A stretch of 64,000 bases of DNA from an uncultured Lachnospiraceae bacterium (GTDB taxonomy: Bacteria; Bacillota; Clostridia; Lachnospirales; Lachnospiraceae), in contig CAJUJK010000003.1 in the NCBI GenBank assembly GCA_910586705.1, forward strand, positions 1 through 64,000. Direction: 5' to 3'. The position numbers and the translations under genes were made by a program. This document shows, piece after piece, positions 49,501-59,055 of this stretch; the stretch's first letter is position 1, and the number at the start of each line of letters is the position of its first letter. Below the pieces are notes generated by a model. It worked only from the letters and a program-made list of their open reading frames with translations, was not told the origin of the DNA and did not search any database.

Positions 49501-51235
49501 ACACGGCGAACTGACTTTCATAAAGCTTTGCGTAAAATCCCTTTTTCTGAAGCAATGTCTCATGGTTTCCCTGCTCGATAATGTTCCCGTCTTTCATAAC
49601 AAGAATCACATCCGCCTCCCTGATGGTGGAAAGCCTGTGCGCCACGATAAAGCTTGTTCTTCCCTGCATCATAGTGGCAAACGCTTTCTGGATCCGTATT
49701 TCCGTGCGCGTATCTATGGAGGAAGTTGCCTCGTCCAGAATCAGCATGGGCGGCAGACAGAGCATGACTCTGGTAATGCACAGAAGCTGTTTCTGCCCTT
49801 GGGAAAGGCTGCCCCCGTCCTCCCCGATCACCGTATCATAGCCTTTGGAAAGCCGCTTGATAAAGCTGTGTGCATGGGACGCCTTCGCGGCGGCGATCAC
49901 CTCTTCCTCCGTGGCACCGGGTCTGCCCATCACGATATTGTCGCGGATCGTCCCCGCCTTTAACCATGTCTCCTGCAGCACCATCCCGTAATTTTCACGC
50001 AGGCTCTTTCTCGTCACTTCACGGATATCCGCGCCGTCCACGCAGATTTTCCCGCTGTTCACATCATAAAACCGCATCAGCAGATTGATCACCGTGGTCT
50101 TACCGCAGCCCGTAGGCCCTACGATCGCCACCCTCTGTCCCGGCTTCACCGCCAGATTCAGGTCCGTAATCAGCTTTTTATCCGGCACGTAGGAAAAGTC
50201 CACATGGGAAAGTTCCACGCGCCCCGCCACGTCCTTCAGTGTCTTTGCGTTCTCCGGCTCCGGCGTCTGCGGCTCTTCCTCAATCAGCGCAAAAATCCGC
50301 GCCGCACATGCCAGCGCATTCTGCAGTTCCGTCACCACGCCGGAAATTTCGTTGAAAGGCTTCGTGTACTGGTTCGCGTAGGAGAGGAAACAGGACAACT
50401 GTCCCACGCTGATCCCGCCGCGAACGGCATATACCGCGCCCACAACCGCCACGCCCGCGTACACCAGATTGTTCACGAAGCGGGTGGACGGATTGGTCAG
50501 GGACGAGAAAAAGATGGCGCGCAGGGAGCAGTCCTGCAGTCTGCCGTTAATCTCGTCAAACGCATCAAGCGCCTCGTCCTCATGGGAAAACGCCTGCACC
50601 ACCTTCTGGTTCCCGACCATCTCCTCGATCAGCGCGGTCTGCTCCCCTCTCGTCTCCGACTGCAGATGGAACATGGTGAACGTTTTCTTTGCGATAAAGC
50701 CTGCGACAAAAAACGACAATGGTGTCACCAGTACAACGACACCCGTGACGGCGACATTGACACTGAGCATAAAGCCCAATGTCCCCAGAATCGTAATGAC
50801 GCCGGTGAAAAACTGCGTAAAGCCCATGAGCAGACCGTCCGCAAACTGGTCCACATCCGCGATCACCCGGCTCACCACCTCGCCGTAGGAATGCGCGTCG
50901 ATATATTTCAAAGGCAGAATCTCTATTTTTTGGAAGGCTTCGTTGCGGATGTCCTGCACAATGCGGTAGGTCATTTTGTTGTTGCACACATTCATAACCC
51001 ACTGTGCCAGCCCGGTCGCTACGGCAATGACTGCCATCAGCTTCAGAATGGCAAACACACCGCCGAAATCCACCTGCCCCGGTCCGAGCACCAGATCAAT
51101 GACTCTACCGGTCAATATCGGGAAATACAAGGTCAGCGCCACCGTCACGGTCGCCATCACGATGGACGCCGTCAGATACAGCCAGTATTTTCTGATATAG
51201 TGCAAAACCCGCCGAAATGTCTCTCTCTGTCCCAT
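49499..51235 (-). CDS. ABC exporter half-transporter with catalytic ATPase site
   Basis: The 578-aa protein has six membrane helices and a nucleotide-binding domain. Walker A is GPTGCGKTTV, the signature LSQGQKQLL, Walker B and catalytic Glu LILDEATSS, and the switch His is in VAHRLS. All residues needed for hydrolysis are present. It pairs with the preceding half-transporter, which has a degenerate site. The start at 51235 is two bases after that gene's stop and has GGAGG upstream; the open frame further upstream is a shadow. Confidence 0.92.
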   Translation of the reverse strand: MGQRETFRRVLHYIRKYWLYLTASIVMATVTVALTLYFPILTGRVIDLVLGPGQVDFGGVFAILKLMAVIAVATGLAQWVMNVCNNKMTYRIVQDIRNEAFQKIEILPLKYIDAHSYGEVVSRVIADVDQFADGLLMGFTQFFTGVITILGTLGFMLSVNVAVTGVVVLVTPLSFFVAGFIAKKTFTMFHLQSETRGEQTALIEEMVGNQKVVQAFSHEDEALDAFDEINGRLQDCSLRAIFFSSLTNPSTRFVNNLVYAGVAVVGAVYAVRGGISVGQLSCFLSYANQYTKPFNEISGVVTELQNALACAARIFALIEEEPQTPEPENAKTLKDVAGRVELSHVDFSYVPDKKLITDLNLAVKPGQRVAIVGPTGCGKTTVINLLMRFYDVNSGKICVDGADIREVTRKSLRENYGMVLQETWLKAGTIRDNIVMGRPGATEEEVIAAAKASHAHSFIKRLSKGYDTVIGEDGGSLSQGQKQLLCITRVMLCLPPMLILDEATSSIDTRTEIRIQKAFATMMQGRTSFIVAHRLSTIREADVILVMKDGNIIEQGNHETLLQKKGFYAKLYESQFAV

Positions 51236-51236
51236 C

Positions 51237-53051
51237 CTATCGACCTCCGTCCGCCTGTCTCTCGAACTGAGAGTAATAAATCTCCTGATAGACCTCGCAG
51301 TCCGCCAGCAGTTCCTCGTGTGTGCCGCATCCCGCCATCTCGCCGTCCTCCAGCACGATGATCTGGTCCGCATGGCGGATGGAGGAGGCGCGCTGTGACA
51401 CGATAAACACCGTCGGCTCCCCGGGCAGCTCCTTAAGCGCCCTGCGAAGCGCCGCGTCCGTGGCGTAGTCAAGCGCCGACGCGCTGTCATCCAGAATCAG
51501 TATCTCGGGCTTTGCCACCAATGCCCTCGCAATGGTGAGCCGCTGTCTCTGTCCGCCGGAAAGATTGCGTCCCTCCTGCGCCACAGGCGCATCCAGACGC
51601 CCCTCTTTCGTCTCCACAAACTCCTTTGCCTGCGCCAGCCTAAGCGCCTCCCACAGCTCCTCATCTGTGGCGGAGCCATTTCCCCAGAGCAGGTTATCCC
51701 GGATCGTGCCCCGGAAAAGGACCGCCTTCTGCAGGACGATCCCGATCTTTTCCCGCAGTTCCTCCATGCCATAAGTCTTTACGTCCCGCCCGTCCACGCG
51801 CACCGTACCCGCCGTGGCGTCATAAAACCGGGGAATCATATTTACCAGAGAAGACTTGCCGGAGCCTGTGCCGCCTATGATGCCCACCGTCTGCCCCTTC
51901 GGCACCTGTATATGGATATCGCTCAGGGACTCCGCGCCGGCGCCTTTGTATGTCAGATGGACATGGTCGAACACCACGGCAAAATCCGTGTGTTCACCAT
52001 GGTTCTTCCCCGTCCGGTTATCCCCAGCCGCCGCATTATCCAGTTCGGTCAACCGCTTTTCTTCCGCCGCAGCGCCTTCCACGCTCGCCCCATCCCGCCA
52101 CGCCATGGAGGACTCCACCTCAAACACCGCCTCGATCCGGTTGGCACATGCAAGCGCCTTGGTGATCGTGATGATCAGATTTGCCAGCTTAATCAGCTCC
52201 ACCAGAATCTGTGACATATAATTGACGAGCGCCACCACCTCGCCCTGTGTAATGCTGCCGTTGTCCACGCGCACCGCGCCCGTGTAAAGCAGGAGGATGG
52301 TCGCCGCATTGATGATAATGTATGTGACTGGATTGGTCAATGCCGATATTCTACCCACCACAAGCTGCAAATGGGTCAAAACATCGTTTTTCTCCTCAAA
52401 CCGCTCCGTCTCTTCTTCCTCTTTATGGAAAGCCCGGATCACCCTCGCACCCGTCAGATTTTCCCTCGTCGCGCCGAGCACGGCGTCCAGACCCGCCTGC
52501 ACCTTTTTATACATGGGCATGGTGAGCGCCATGATCCCGAATACCACCACCGCCAGAAGCGGGATCGTCACCACAAAAATCATCGCCGCCTTGCCGTCGA
52601 TCGTAAACGCCATGATCATCGCGCCGAAGACGATAAAGGGCGAGCGCAGAAACAGCCGCAGCACCATATTGACCCCGTTCTGCACCTGATTCACATCGGA
52701 GGTCATGCGCGTGATCAGCGTCGAGGTGCCGAGCGTATCGATCTCCGTAAAGGAAAGGCTCTGGATATGGTCAAACAGCGCGTGCTTTAACCCGGTGGAA
52801 AAGCCAACCGCCGCTTTCGCCGCAAAATACTGCGCCGTGATGGAGCAGAGCAGCCCGATCAGTCCGAGCGCCACGAGAATGCCGCCCATTTTCAGCACAT
52901 ATCCTGTGTCCGCCTGCCCGATACCCCTGTCAATGATCGCCGCCATCACGAGAGGCACAAACAGCTCGAAGGTAGCCTCCAGCATTTTAAAGAGGGGCGC
53001 AAAAACCGTCTCCTTTTTATAATCCTTTAAATAGATAAGCAGTTTTTTCAT
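51237..53051 (-). CDS. ABC exporter half-transporter with degenerate ATPase site
   Basis: The 604-aa protein has six membrane helices and an ATPase domain with Walker A GGTGSGKSSL and signature LSGGQRQRL. The catalytic Glu after Walker B is Asp (LILDDSAS) and the switch His is Gln (IVSQRAS). This is the non-catalytic subunit pattern of heterodimeric exporters such as TM287/288 and BmrCD. A Gly/Ala/Glu-rich insertion lies before the NBD (about 310-345). The two genes form an operon for export of a lipid, peptide or drug. Confidence 0.92.
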   Translation of the reverse strand: MKKLLIYLKDYKKETVFAPLFKMLEATFELFVPLVMAAIIDRGIGQADTGYVLKMGGILVALGLIGLLCSITAQYFAAKAAVGFSTGLKHALFDHIQSLSFTEIDTLGTSTLITRMTSDVNQVQNGVNMVLRLFLRSPFIVFGAMIMAFTIDGKAAMIFVVTIPLLAVVVFGIMALTMPMYKKVQAGLDAVLGATRENLTGARVIRAFHKEEEETERFEEKNDVLTHLQLVVGRISALTNPVTYIIINAATILLLYTGAVRVDNGSITQGEVVALVNYMSQILVELIKLANLIITITKALACANRIEAVFEVESSMAWRDGASVEGAAAEEKRLTELDNAAAGDNRTGKNHGEHTDFAVVFDHVHLTYKGAGAESLSDIHIQVPKGQTVGIIGGTGSGKSSLVNMIPRFYDATAGTVRVDGRDVKTYGMEELREKIGIVLQKAVLFRGTIRDNLLWGNGSATDEELWEALRLAQAKEFVETKEGRLDAPVAQEGRNLSGGQRQRLTIARALVAKPEILILDDSASALDYATDAALRRALKELPGEPTVFIVSQRASSIRHADQIIVLEDGEMAGCGTHEELLADCEVYQEIYYSQFERQADGGR

Positions 53052-53100
53052 AATGACCTGTTTCCGTTCTTGTCCGTCTGATTATGCTCTGGCTGAACTG

Positions 53101-54186
53101 TTATTGTATATACTCACTTGTCTGCGCTTTGATTTCCTCATCGATCTGTCTTACCCGCGTGGAAGGCGCATACCCCTCCTCGGGATAGAGCATGTGATGA
53201 AGCTGCCTTACATTCTCCTCCAGATCGTTCGGAATCACGCAGCTCCCCTTGCTTCCCACATTGGCGCCGGCCCTTCCTCCCTCAAAGGGAAAGCCGTCGC
53301 TCTCCACCATATTGTAACCTGCCACACTTCCGAGAACGCTCAAAATCTCATCCACATCCAGAGAGGTTTCCACCTGCGGGAGAACAGCGTTAACCATTTC
53401 GGTCAACGTACTGACCGAAGCGCCGCCCGCCTTGTCCATCATGGCGCGGAGCACGTCCCTCTGCCTTTCCGCCCTTCTGAAATCATCGCCCCTCGTGTAG
53501 CGGATCCGGCAGTAGGCAGTAGCCTGCATCCCGTTTAGAAGCTGTCTGCCGCTTTGCCTTACCGGGATGTAATCCACGCCCAGCTCCTCCGCCATACAGA
53601 GCTGATAATTGTTCAGATGCGAAATTTCCGAGTCGGTAATCTCGATCTCCACACCGCCCAGCGCATCCACCGCGTCGATCAGTCCCGAAAAGCCGATTGT
53701 CACATAGTCCGTGATATCCAGATCCAGATTCATGTTGAGCATATTGATCGCCTGCTCCGGCCCGCCCTGCGCATATGCCGTATTGCATTTATTGTAGGAA
53801 TCGTTGCCCAGATTCAGATACGTGTCCCGGAACACGGAAACCAGCTTAATCTCCTGTGTGTCCTGATTAATGCTGGCAATGATAATGGTATCGCTTCTCG
53901 TGCCCCTGCCAAGTTCGCCGTCCCTTGCGTCCACGCCAAAGAGCGCAATATTCCGGTAACCCTTCTTCTTTTCCTCCTCTTTTTTCTCCGTCTGCTTCAC
54001 ATCCGTGGTCTTTTTCCTGACGATCTCCTCGTTTATGCGGATTTTTGCCTCGTCGATATTCTTGTGGTTCACCTCGCTTGTCATCGTGACCACCACATTC
54101 ATCACACCGATGGCGATAAGCAGAACACAAATTTCCAAAATCAGAAGAGGTATGCTGCCCCGAAAGCCGCGCTTTCTCTTATCCAT
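53101..54186 (-). CDS. LytR-CpsA-Psr (LCP) family wall-polymer transferase
   Basis: The 361-aa protein has one N-terminal membrane helix and an extracellular LCP domain: ALFGVDARDGELGRGTRSDTI, LVSVFRDTYLNL, FSGLIDAVDALGGVEIEI, YCRIRYTRGDDFRRAERQRDV. The conserved Arg and Asp residues that hold the polyprenyl-phosphate donor are present. It should attach teichoic acid or capsule-type polymers to peptidoglycan. ATG 54186 has AAAGGAG upstream. It lies 100 bp downstream of radA. Confidence 0.93.
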   Translation of the reverse strand: MDKRKRGFRGSIPLLILEICVLLIAIGVMNVVVTMTSEVNHKNIDEAKIRINEEIVRKKTTDVKQTEKKEEEKKKGYRNIALFGVDARDGELGRGTRSDTIIIASINQDTQEIKLVSVFRDTYLNLGNDSYNKCNTAYAQGGPEQAINMLNMNLDLDITDYVTIGFSGLIDAVDALGGVEIEITDSEISHLNNYQLCMAEELGVDYIPVRQSGRQLLNGMQATAYCRIRYTRGDDFRRAERQRDVLRAMMDKAGGASVSTLTEMVNAVLPQVETSLDVDEILSVLGSVAGYNMVESDGFPFEGGRAGANVGSKGSCVIPNDLEENVRQLHHMLYPEEGYAPSTRVRQIDEEIKAQTSEYIQ

Positions 54187-54288
54187 ACTGACTCCTTTGT
54201 CAGATCTTATCCGTTTCCCTGTTACTTTATCTGCCGTCATTCTCTGCCGAACAGTCAAAACCCAAGTTATCGTACCACATAAACGGTC

Positions 54289-55656
54289 TTAAATCAAGTC
54301 GATCGCGTCCCGCACAGTCCTGACGCCGATCACCCGGATCCCCTCTTTCGCCTTGATCTGCTCTGCGTTGACCGCCGGAAGAATGCACGTGGTAAAGCCC
54401 AGTTTCGCCGCCTCCGCCACGCGCTGGGAAGCCTGCGAGACGCCGCGCACCTCCCCGCTCAAGCCGATCTCCCCGAACGCAATGGTTCTGTCGTCGATGG
54501 CACGGTTCTTAAAGCTGGACGCCGCCGCCATTGCCACCCCCAGATCAATGGCAGGCTCCACGATCCGCATACCGCCCGCCAGATTTACATAGGCGTCGCA
54601 GTCCGACATCTGCAGATTCAGACGTTTCTCCAGAACAGCCATCAGAAGATTCAGCCGGTTTAAATCCATGCCGGTCGCCTGTCGTCTCGGTATGCCAAAA
54701 TTGCTGTGACAGACGAGCGCCTGAATTTCCAGCAAGATCGGTCTGGTGCCCTCCATGGAACAGGACACCACGGAACCGCTGGCGCCCTCCGGCTTTCCGC
54801 TCAGCATGAACTCGGAGGCGTTCTCCACCTCCACAAGTCCCTCTTCCTTCATCTCAAACACGCCGATCTCGTTGGTGGAGCCGAAACGGTTTTTGACGCC
54901 CCGCAAAATTCGGTAAGAGGCGTGCCTGTCCCCCTCAAAGTAGAGCACCGTGTCCACCATATGCTCCAGAACCCTCGGGCCCGCCACGGTTCCCTCCTTG
55001 GTCACATGCCCCACAATCATAATGGAAACGCCCATTCCCTTTGCCAGCTGCATCAGCACATTTGTGGACTCCCTCACCTGAGAGACGCTCCCCGGCGCGG
55101 AAGATATTTCTTCCCGGAACATCGTCTGGATGGAATCGATGACTGCCACCGCGGGCTGTTGTTTCCGTATGGTCTGTTCCACAATCTCCAGATTCGTCTC
55201 GCACAAAAGAAGAAGCTGCTCCGAAAACTCCCCGAGCCGGTTGGCGCGCATCTTGATCTGCTGCAGGGATTCCTCGCCCGATATATAGAGAAGTTTTCTG
55301 CCGTCCGCCGCCATATGCCTGCACACCTGCAAAAGAAGGGTAGACTTGCCGATGCCGGGATCGCCGCCCACCAGCGTCAGCGATCCCGGCACAATCCCGC
55401 CGCCCAGCACCCGGTCAAGCTCGGCGATATGCGTGGTCATGCGCTCTCCCTCCCGCAGGTCCACCTGCTTCATGCTCACAGGCGCTGCCGCACTTCTCCC
55501 GGGCACGCCGCCGGATGCACCGCCGCTTCTCTTTCCGGCTGCCGGCTCCTCCACCATGGTGTTCCACTCCCTGCAGCCGGGGCACTGTCCCAGCCACTTG
55601 GAAGATTCATATCCGCAGTTCTGACAGAAAAATACGGTCGATTTCCCCTTTGCCAT
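54289..55656 (-). CDS. radA: DNA repair protein RadA
   Basis: The 455-aa protein has a zinc finger (CQNCGYESSKWLGQCPGC), the RecA-like core with Walker A GGDPGIGKSTL, the Sms/RadA-specific KNRFGSTNE motif and a C-terminal Lon-protease-like domain (GLSGEVRGVSQASQRV). It promotes branch migration during recombinational repair. ATG 55656 follows AGGAGAGGA; the longer frame is unlikely. It is downstream of clpC, as in many Firmicutes. Confidence 0.96.
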   Translation of the reverse strand: MAKGKSTVFFCQNCGYESSKWLGQCPGCREWNTMVEEPAAGKRSGGASGGVPGRSAAAPVSMKQVDLREGERMTTHIAELDRVLGGGIVPGSLTLVGGDPGIGKSTLLLQVCRHMAADGRKLLYISGEESLQQIKMRANRLGEFSEQLLLLCETNLEIVEQTIRKQQPAVAVIDSIQTMFREEISSAPGSVSQVRESTNVLMQLAKGMGVSIMIVGHVTKEGTVAGPRVLEHMVDTVLYFEGDRHASYRILRGVKNRFGSTNEIGVFEMKEEGLVEVENASEFMLSGKPEGASGSVVSCSMEGTRPILLEIQALVCHSNFGIPRRQATGMDLNRLNLLMAVLEKRLNLQMSDCDAYVNLAGGMRIVEPAIDLGVAMAAASSFKNRAIDDRTIAFGEIGLSGEVRGVSQASQRVAEAAKLGFTTCILPAVNAEQIKAKEGIRVIGVRTVRDAIDLI

Positions 55657-55771
55657 TGCTGTTTCCTCTCCTTTATGCGTTTCGCAATTACCTTCCATAT
55701 ACTAAAAGAGGGGTTTTCACGCCAGACATGATATGTCAGCCGAAAACCCCAAAAATTCCCGCTCCGACCGC

Positions 55772-56182
55772 CTACTTGACGATCTTTACTTCCACCGCTT
55801 TGACGCTGGCGAGCTCCACGCTGATACTCAGCTTTCCGCTCAGGTTCGTCTTCATCTCTCCTATGTTTGCGCCGTCCACATACACCTTATAAACCGTGTC
55901 TTCCTCAAGTCCCACTGTGATCTGCGCGTCCTCGTCGCCCTCCACCGTGAAAGTAATCCCGTTCTCCGTCTCCTCGAAACGGTTCACACTGGTGCCCGGC
56001 TCCGATTCATAGGCAAACATGCCGTTCTTCTCAAGCTTCGTCAGTTCCTTAAAGGTCTTTACCTTATAAAGATTACCACCGTGCTCATAATCCTCCAGCT
56101 TTGCCTTTGCCGCCAGCTTGTGATTGCCAAAGCTGATCGTCCTGTCACTCTCTGCGCGCAGCAGCTCCTCTACTACAGCCAT
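55772..56182 (-). CDS. conserved Lachnospiraceae protein (often labelled endosialidase)
   Basis: The 136-aa protein MAVVEELLRAESDRTISFG continues with YKVKTFKELTKLEKNGMFAYES and a beta-rich C-terminal half (TVEGDEDAQITVGLEEDTVYKVYVDG, given by residues 72-97). I recall relatives of this family annotated as endosialidase, but nothing in the sequence shows that activity. It lies between clpC and radA in the same direction. Function is unknown. Confidence 0.75.
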   Translation of the reverse strand: MAVVEELLRAESDRTISFGNHKLAAKAKLEDYEHGGNLYKVKTFKELTKLEKNGMFAYESEPGTSVNRFEETENGITFTVEGDEDAQITVGLEEDTVYKVYVDGANIGEMKTNLSGKLSISVELASVKAVEVKIVK

Positions 56183-56215
56183 CGCTCTTTCCTCCTAATG
56201 TCTCTTTGTTATACA

Positions 56216-58669
56216 CTAACCTTGCACAGGTTTTACCGTGAAGGTTATTTTCTTATTCTTCAGTCCCACAGAAACCTTGTCGCCGCTCTTCACTTTTCCT
56301 GCCAGAATCTCCTCCGCCAGCGCGTCCTCGATCTCCGACTGGATCGCCCGTTTCATGGGTCTGGCGCCCATTTTGACGTCCATGTGCTTCTCGACCAGAT
56401 ACTCCTTCACCGCGGAACCGACCGAAAGCTCGATATCCATCTGCTCTTTACACCGCTTCGACAATGTTTTGGAGAGCAATGTGACGATCGCCTTCATGTC
56501 GTCCCTGTTCAGCGGATGGAATACCATGATCTCGTCGATTCGGTTGATAAACTCCGGCTTGAAGAGGCGCTTGACCTCCTCCATGACCTTGCCTTTCATT
56601 TTATCATAACTCTGCTTCTCCGTCTCCGCCGCGCCGAATCCCAGATTTTTCGGGTCGATGATGCGCTGCGCACCGGCGTTCGAGGTCATGATCAGGATGG
56701 TATTTTTAAAGCTCACTTTCCGCCCCTTGGAGTCGGTGATATGCCCGTCGTCCAACACCTGCAGGAGGACGTTAAACACATCCGGGTGCGCCTTTTCTAT
56801 CTCGTCAAAGAGCACCACGGAATAGGGATTCCTGCGGATCTTCTCGGAGAGCTGTCCCCCCTCCTCAAAACCCACATAGCCCGGCGGCGACCCGATCATC
56901 TTGGACACCGAGTGCCCCTCCATGTACTCCGACATATCCACACGGATCAGTGCGTTTTCCGAACCGAACATGGCTTCGGCAAGCGCCTTCGACAGTTCTG
57001 TCTTTCCCACGCCCGTAGGTCCCAGAAAGAGGAATGACCCGATCGGCCGGTTTGGATCCTGCAGTCCGACCCTGCCGCGGCGCATCGCCTTCGCCACCGC
57101 CACGACCGCCTCTTCCTGTCCGATCACCCTCTTATGGAGAATGGACTCCAGTTTCAGCAGCCGCTCGCTCTCCTTCTCCGCCAGTTTCTTTACGGGGATC
57201 TTCGTCCAGAGCGCCACCACCTCCGCGATCTCGTTCTCACCAACCACATAGGCGCGGTTCAAGTCTTCCTGCTCCAGCCGTTTCACCATGCGCTCATATT
57301 TTCTGATGCAGCTCTCCTGCTTTTTCTTCAGTTCCGCCGCCTGCGTGAACGCCTCCATGCGGATCGACCGCTCGATCTGTAAGTCGATCTTATCGATCTC
57401 ATCCGACAGTTCCTGCAGTTTATCCGGCTGTTTCGTCACATGCAGCCGCACCGCCGCCGAAGCCTCGTCGATCAGGTCGATCGCCTTATCCGGCAGATTC
57501 CTGTCATTGATGTAGCGCGCCGACAGCGCAACCGCCGCCGTAATCGCCTCCGGCGTGATAGTCACCCGGTGATGCTCCTCGTACTTGTGGGCAATGCCCC
57601 GCAGAATGTTCTCTGTCTCCTCAATGCTTGGCTCCTCCACCGTCACCGGATGGAAACGCCGTTCTAACGCCGCGTCCTTCTCCACATACTTGCGGTACTC
57701 CGCGATGGTGGTTGCGCCGATCAACTGGATTTCACCCCTTGCGAGGGAGGGTTTTAAAATATTGGAGGCGTCGATCGCACCCTCCGCGCCGCCCGCGCCG
57801 ATGATAGTGTGCATCTCATCCAGAAACAGGATGATGTTGCCGTCCTCGATCACTTCCTTGATGACTTTCTTGATCCGTTCCTCGAACTCGCCGCGGTACT
57901 TGCTGCCCGCTACCATGCCCGAGAGGTCCAGCGTCAAGAGTCTCTTATTCTGCACCGTAAAGGGGACGTCCCCTGTCACAATTCTCGTCGCAAGCCCTTC
58001 CACCACCGCCGTCTTGCCCACGCCCGGCTCTCCCACCAGACAGGGATTGTTTTTCGTGCGGCGGGAAAGAATCTGCACCACTCTTGTGATCTCCTCCTCC
58101 CTGCCGATTACCGGGTCCAGCTTTCCCTCTCTGGCAAGCGCCGTCAGATCCCTGCTGTAATGGTCAAGGGTGGAAGTGTTTCCCTTTTTCTTATTCTGCT
58201 TTCTGCCTAAATCTTCTTTGTAGAGGGCGCCGTCCTCGCCCATTGCCACCAGCACATCCACATAAAGTTTCTGCACCGAAATACCCATGGTGTTCAGAAG
58301 CCGGACCGCTACATTCTCCCCCTCCTTCAGAAGCGCCAGAAGGATGTGCTCCGTCCCCGTTTTCTCGCTGCCAAACCTGTCTGCCTGCCTGTGCGCCTCC
58401 TCCAGAATCGCCTGCGCGCGGGGGGAGTACCCGTCCCGCTCCGCAATCAGCACGGAGGTTTCCGGCACGATCAGATCCTTTATCATCTCTTTCAGCCGCA
58501 CCACGTCCACGCCGTTATTCAAAAGCACGGTCGCCGCAACGCCAGTATTCTCCCGTAAAAGTCCCAACAGGATATGCTCGCTTCCCACATAACTCTGCCG
58601 TAAGCTTCTCGCCGCCCTCTCCGCTAAGATCAGAGCCGTCTTCGCCTTATCCGTAAATTGTGGCTGCAT
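56216..58669 (-). CDS. clpC: ATP-dependent Clp protease ATP-binding subunit ClpC
   Basis: The 817-aa AAA+ unfoldase has the N-terminal double repeat, D1 Walker A GEPGVGKTA and arginine-finger region, a middle domain with the KKKQESCIRKYERMVKR coiled coil, and D2 Walker A GPTGVGKTE. It feeds substrates to ClpP. It abuts the GntR gene (TAA followed directly by ATG) and therefore is probably translated with it. The usual ctsR, mcsA and mcsB genes are absent upstream, and a YtrA-like GntR regulator occupies that place. Confidence 0.96.
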   Translation of the reverse strand: MQPQFTDKAKTALILAERAARSLRQSYVGSEHILLGLLRENTGVAATVLLNNGVDVVRLKEMIKDLIVPETSVLIAERDGYSPRAQAILEEAHRQADRFGSEKTGTEHILLALLKEGENVAVRLLNTMGISVQKLYVDVLVAMGEDGALYKEDLGRKQNKKKGNTSTLDHYSRDLTALAREGKLDPVIGREEEITRVVQILSRRTKNNPCLVGEPGVGKTAVVEGLATRIVTGDVPFTVQNKRLLTLDLSGMVAGSKYRGEFEERIKKVIKEVIEDGNIILFLDEMHTIIGAGGAEGAIDASNILKPSLARGEIQLIGATTIAEYRKYVEKDAALERRFHPVTVEEPSIEETENILRGIAHKYEEHHRVTITPEAITAAVALSARYINDRNLPDKAIDLIDEASAAVRLHVTKQPDKLQELSDEIDKIDLQIERSIRMEAFTQAAELKKKQESCIRKYERMVKRLEQEDLNRAYVVGENEIAEVVALWTKIPVKKLAEKESERLLKLESILHKRVIGQEEAVVAVAKAMRRGRVGLQDPNRPIGSFLFLGPTGVGKTELSKALAEAMFGSENALIRVDMSEYMEGHSVSKMIGSPPGYVGFEEGGQLSEKIRRNPYSVVLFDEIEKAHPDVFNVLLQVLDDGHITDSKGRKVSFKNTILIMTSNAGAQRIIDPKNLGFGAAETEKQSYDKMKGKVMEEVKRLFKPEFINRIDEIMVFHPLNRDDMKAIVTLLSKTLSKRCKEQMDIELSVGSAVKEYLVEKHMDVKMGARPMKRAIQSEIEDALAEEILAGKVKSGDKVSVGLKNKKITFTVKPVQG

Positions 58670-59053
58670 TTACTCTCTCATTCCTTTCCCATATTCCTCA
58701 TAGATCTCGTCTATAAGAGCATGCACTTCTTCCCCGGAAATATTCTTACAGCTTGCCTTTGCCAGCGTGACCATCAAATCCTCCCTGATCTCCTCGATGG
58801 CGCGCATCCTGTCAATGTCCACAGCCACCATCACACCCCGTCTGCGGTCCACTTTCACATAGCCCTCCTGCTTCAAAACGGTGTAAGCTTTGTTGACCGT
58901 ATGCATGTTGATGCCGATGGAGTCCGCAAGCTGTCTGACGGAGGGGAGCATATCTCCCTCCTGAAACCGGGAAGAGGCGATCCCCATAATGATCTGATCT
59001 CTAAGCTGCATATAAATTGCCTGATCGCTGTTAAAATCTATCTCGATAAACAT
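58670..59053 (-). CDS. GntR-family (YtrA-type) transcriptional regulator
   Basis: The 127-aa protein is a short GntR regulator: AIYMQLRDQIIMGIASSRFQEGDMLPSVRQLADSIG (given by residues 12-47), NMHTVNKAYTVLKQEGYV, and a small dimerisation tail. This size is typical of the YtrA subfamily, which usually controls ABC-transporter operons. It sits directly ahead of clpC and two bases after the SH3 gene, so it may autoregulate that operon. Confidence 0.88.
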   Translation of the reverse strand: MFIEIDFNSDQAIYMQLRDQIIMGIASSRFQEGDMLPSVRQLADSIGINMHTVNKAYTVLKQEGYVKVDRRRGVMVAVDIDRMRAIEEIREDLMVTLAKASCKNISGEEVHALIDEIYEEYGKGMRE

Positions 59054-59055
59054 AG

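Noticed and set aside
49236..51490. Upstream extension of the second ABC gene beyond 51235
   Set aside because: The extra 85 residues are Arg/Ser-rich and overlap the first ABC gene; GGAGG precedes ATG 51235.
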